From assembly GCA_027035765.1 (NCBI GenBank), contig JALVUD010000008.1, positions 62,001-126,000 of the forward strand: DNA of 64,000 nucleotides, given 5' to 3'. Origin of the DNA: Campylobacteraceae bacterium (GTDB lineage: Bacteria > Campylobacterota > Campylobacteria > Campylobacterales > Sulfurovaceae). Position numbers and translations under genes: made by a program. Below are positions 63,366-64,000 of the stretch, one piece after another (the stretch's first letter is position 1; each line of letters begins with the position of its first letter). The notes under the pieces were generated by a model, which saw only the letters and a list, made by a program, of their open reading frames with translations, was not told the DNA's origin and searched no databases.

Positions 63366-63887
63366 ATGGTCATTATGGGGATCGACCCGGGCAGCAGGAA
63401 TCTGGGGTACTGTTTTCTGGAGTTCGGTCCCACAGGGATGACACTGCTGGAGGCGGGCTTGTTGAAGATACCGGCCGGCTCGCTGCAGGAACAGATTGTG
63501 GAGTTGGCGGAGGGATTGGATCTTCTGCTGAAACGGCAGCCGCCGGATGAAGTGGCCATTGAGGATATCTTCTATGCTTTCAATCCCAAGACGGTTTTGA
63601 AGCTGGCGCAGTTTCGTGGGGCCTTGAGCCTGAAGATCCTCCAGGAAGTGGGTTATTTCCATGAGTACACTCCTCTGCAGGTCAAAAAGGCGCTCACCGG
63701 TAACGGCAAAGCGGCCAAGGAACAGGTCGCCTATATGGTCAAACGGCTGCTGGGAATCCGGCGGGAGATCAAACCGCTGGATATCACCGACGCCATGGCC
63801 ATCGCCATCACCCATGCCCAACGGGTCCGCCTGCGGGGATCCGCCGGGGCCCAATCCAGACAAAGGAGTCAAAATGAGTCAAAATGA
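63366..63887 (+). CDS. ruvC: Holliday junction endonuclease RuvC
   Basis: 173 residues from ATG 63366, with GGGAGA just upstream; a GTG 15 nt earlier precedes that site. Catalytic acidic residues are visible: Asp in [12 protein letters not shown] (residue about 7), Glu in [13 protein letters not shown] (about 66) and the pair in [15 protein letters not shown] (about 139-142). Resolves Holliday junctions as a dimer. The last 14 nt overlap the next gene, in a direct repeat of GTCAAAATGA. Confidence 0.95.
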   Translation: MVIMGIDPGSRNLGYCFLEFGPTGMTLLEAGLLKIPAGSLQEQIVELAEGLDLLLKRQPPDEVAIEDIFYAFNPKTVLKLAQFRGALSLKILQEVGYFHEYTPLQVKKALTGNGKAAKEQVAYMVKRLLGIRREIKPLDITDAMAIAITHAQRVRLRGSAGAQSRQRSQNESK

Positions 63888-64000
63888 GAATGTTTATGAC
63901 CTTGTGATTATCGGGGGCGGCCCGGGCGGAATAGGGACCGCCGTCGAAGCGAGAGCTTTGGGGATCGAAAAGATTTTGCTGCTTGAAAAGAGTGACAACC
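63874..64000 (+). CDS. FAD/NAD(P)-dependent oxidoreductase, 5' part (runs off the window)
   Basis: Only 42 codons are present. They read [20 protein letters not shown] and then [20 protein letters not shown], a typical FAD-binding Rossmann start (GGGPGG and a following acidic strand end). Thioredoxin-reductase-like and YpdA-like flavoproteins start this way; more sequence is needed to choose. AAGGAG stands 6 nt upstream of the ATG. Confidence 0.85.
   Translation, partial: MSQNENVYDLVIIGGGPGGIGTAVEARALGIEKILLLEKSDN

Overview
The window is chromosomal DNA of a Campylobacterota (epsilonproteobacterial) chemolithotroph; the gene set and a base composition in the mid-50s % GC by eye fit a Sulfurovum or Nitratifractor-like organism, but I cannot name a species. 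The clues are a Campylobacterota-type NifU-like protein, lutABC, feoBA, an SO_0444-type metal permease, YeiH, a Pcm/TesA-like/nitrilase cluster and a dnaA-dnaN-pyrG-recJ replication locus.

Layout. 1-440 is the 5' part of ilvD. 494-964 is a promoter followed by four tRNA genes (Gly, Leu, Cys, Ser); a tRNA-Val lies at 2377-2452. 1-24 kb is core genome: a cation/proton antiporter, dapF, coaE, speE, nitroreductase, lutABC (lactate oxidation), an L,D-transpeptidase, feoBA and a metal permease each preceded by a Fur-box-like palindrome, lipid, protein-repair and nitrilase enzymes, RDD and MFS membrane proteins, mobA, and a LysR regulator divergent from yeiH. 50.5-64 kb is again core: def, clpP and tig, folE, a NifS/NifU-like pair that has lost its key catalytic residues, a periplasmic rhodanese, recJ, pyrG, dnaN, dnaA, a DnaA-box cluster (probable oriC), ruvC and the start of a flavoprotein.

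The main event is a 26.1-kb element (24413-50545) inserted in comM (yifB). The 5' piece of comM lies at 50552-50827 and the 3' piece at 23114-24406, on the same strand and co-linear. The element ends are perfect 10-bp inverted repeats, each touching a different hexanucleotide in the comM sense (GATGCC and TCGCCA), with no target duplication. That is the hallmark of Tn554-family transposition, and three overlapping genes at the right end encode two tyrosine recombinases and a small coiled-coil protein, matching TnpA/TnpB/TnpC in kind though not in order.

The cargo looks like a defence and conflict island: an HTH regulator, a roughly 1-kb stretch with no convincing gene but strongly foldable DNA, a soluble VirD4-like ATPase with a small partner divergent from a MerR regulator, an SF2 helicase-PD-(D/E)XK nuclease translationally coupled to a 669-aa protein of unknown function, a metallophosphoesterase, a secreted DRGH nuclease that looks cut short, a low-GC mosaic type III restriction-modification system, and an S24 (LexA/CI-type) repressor. 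The helicase-nuclease pair is the best candidate for an undescribed system.
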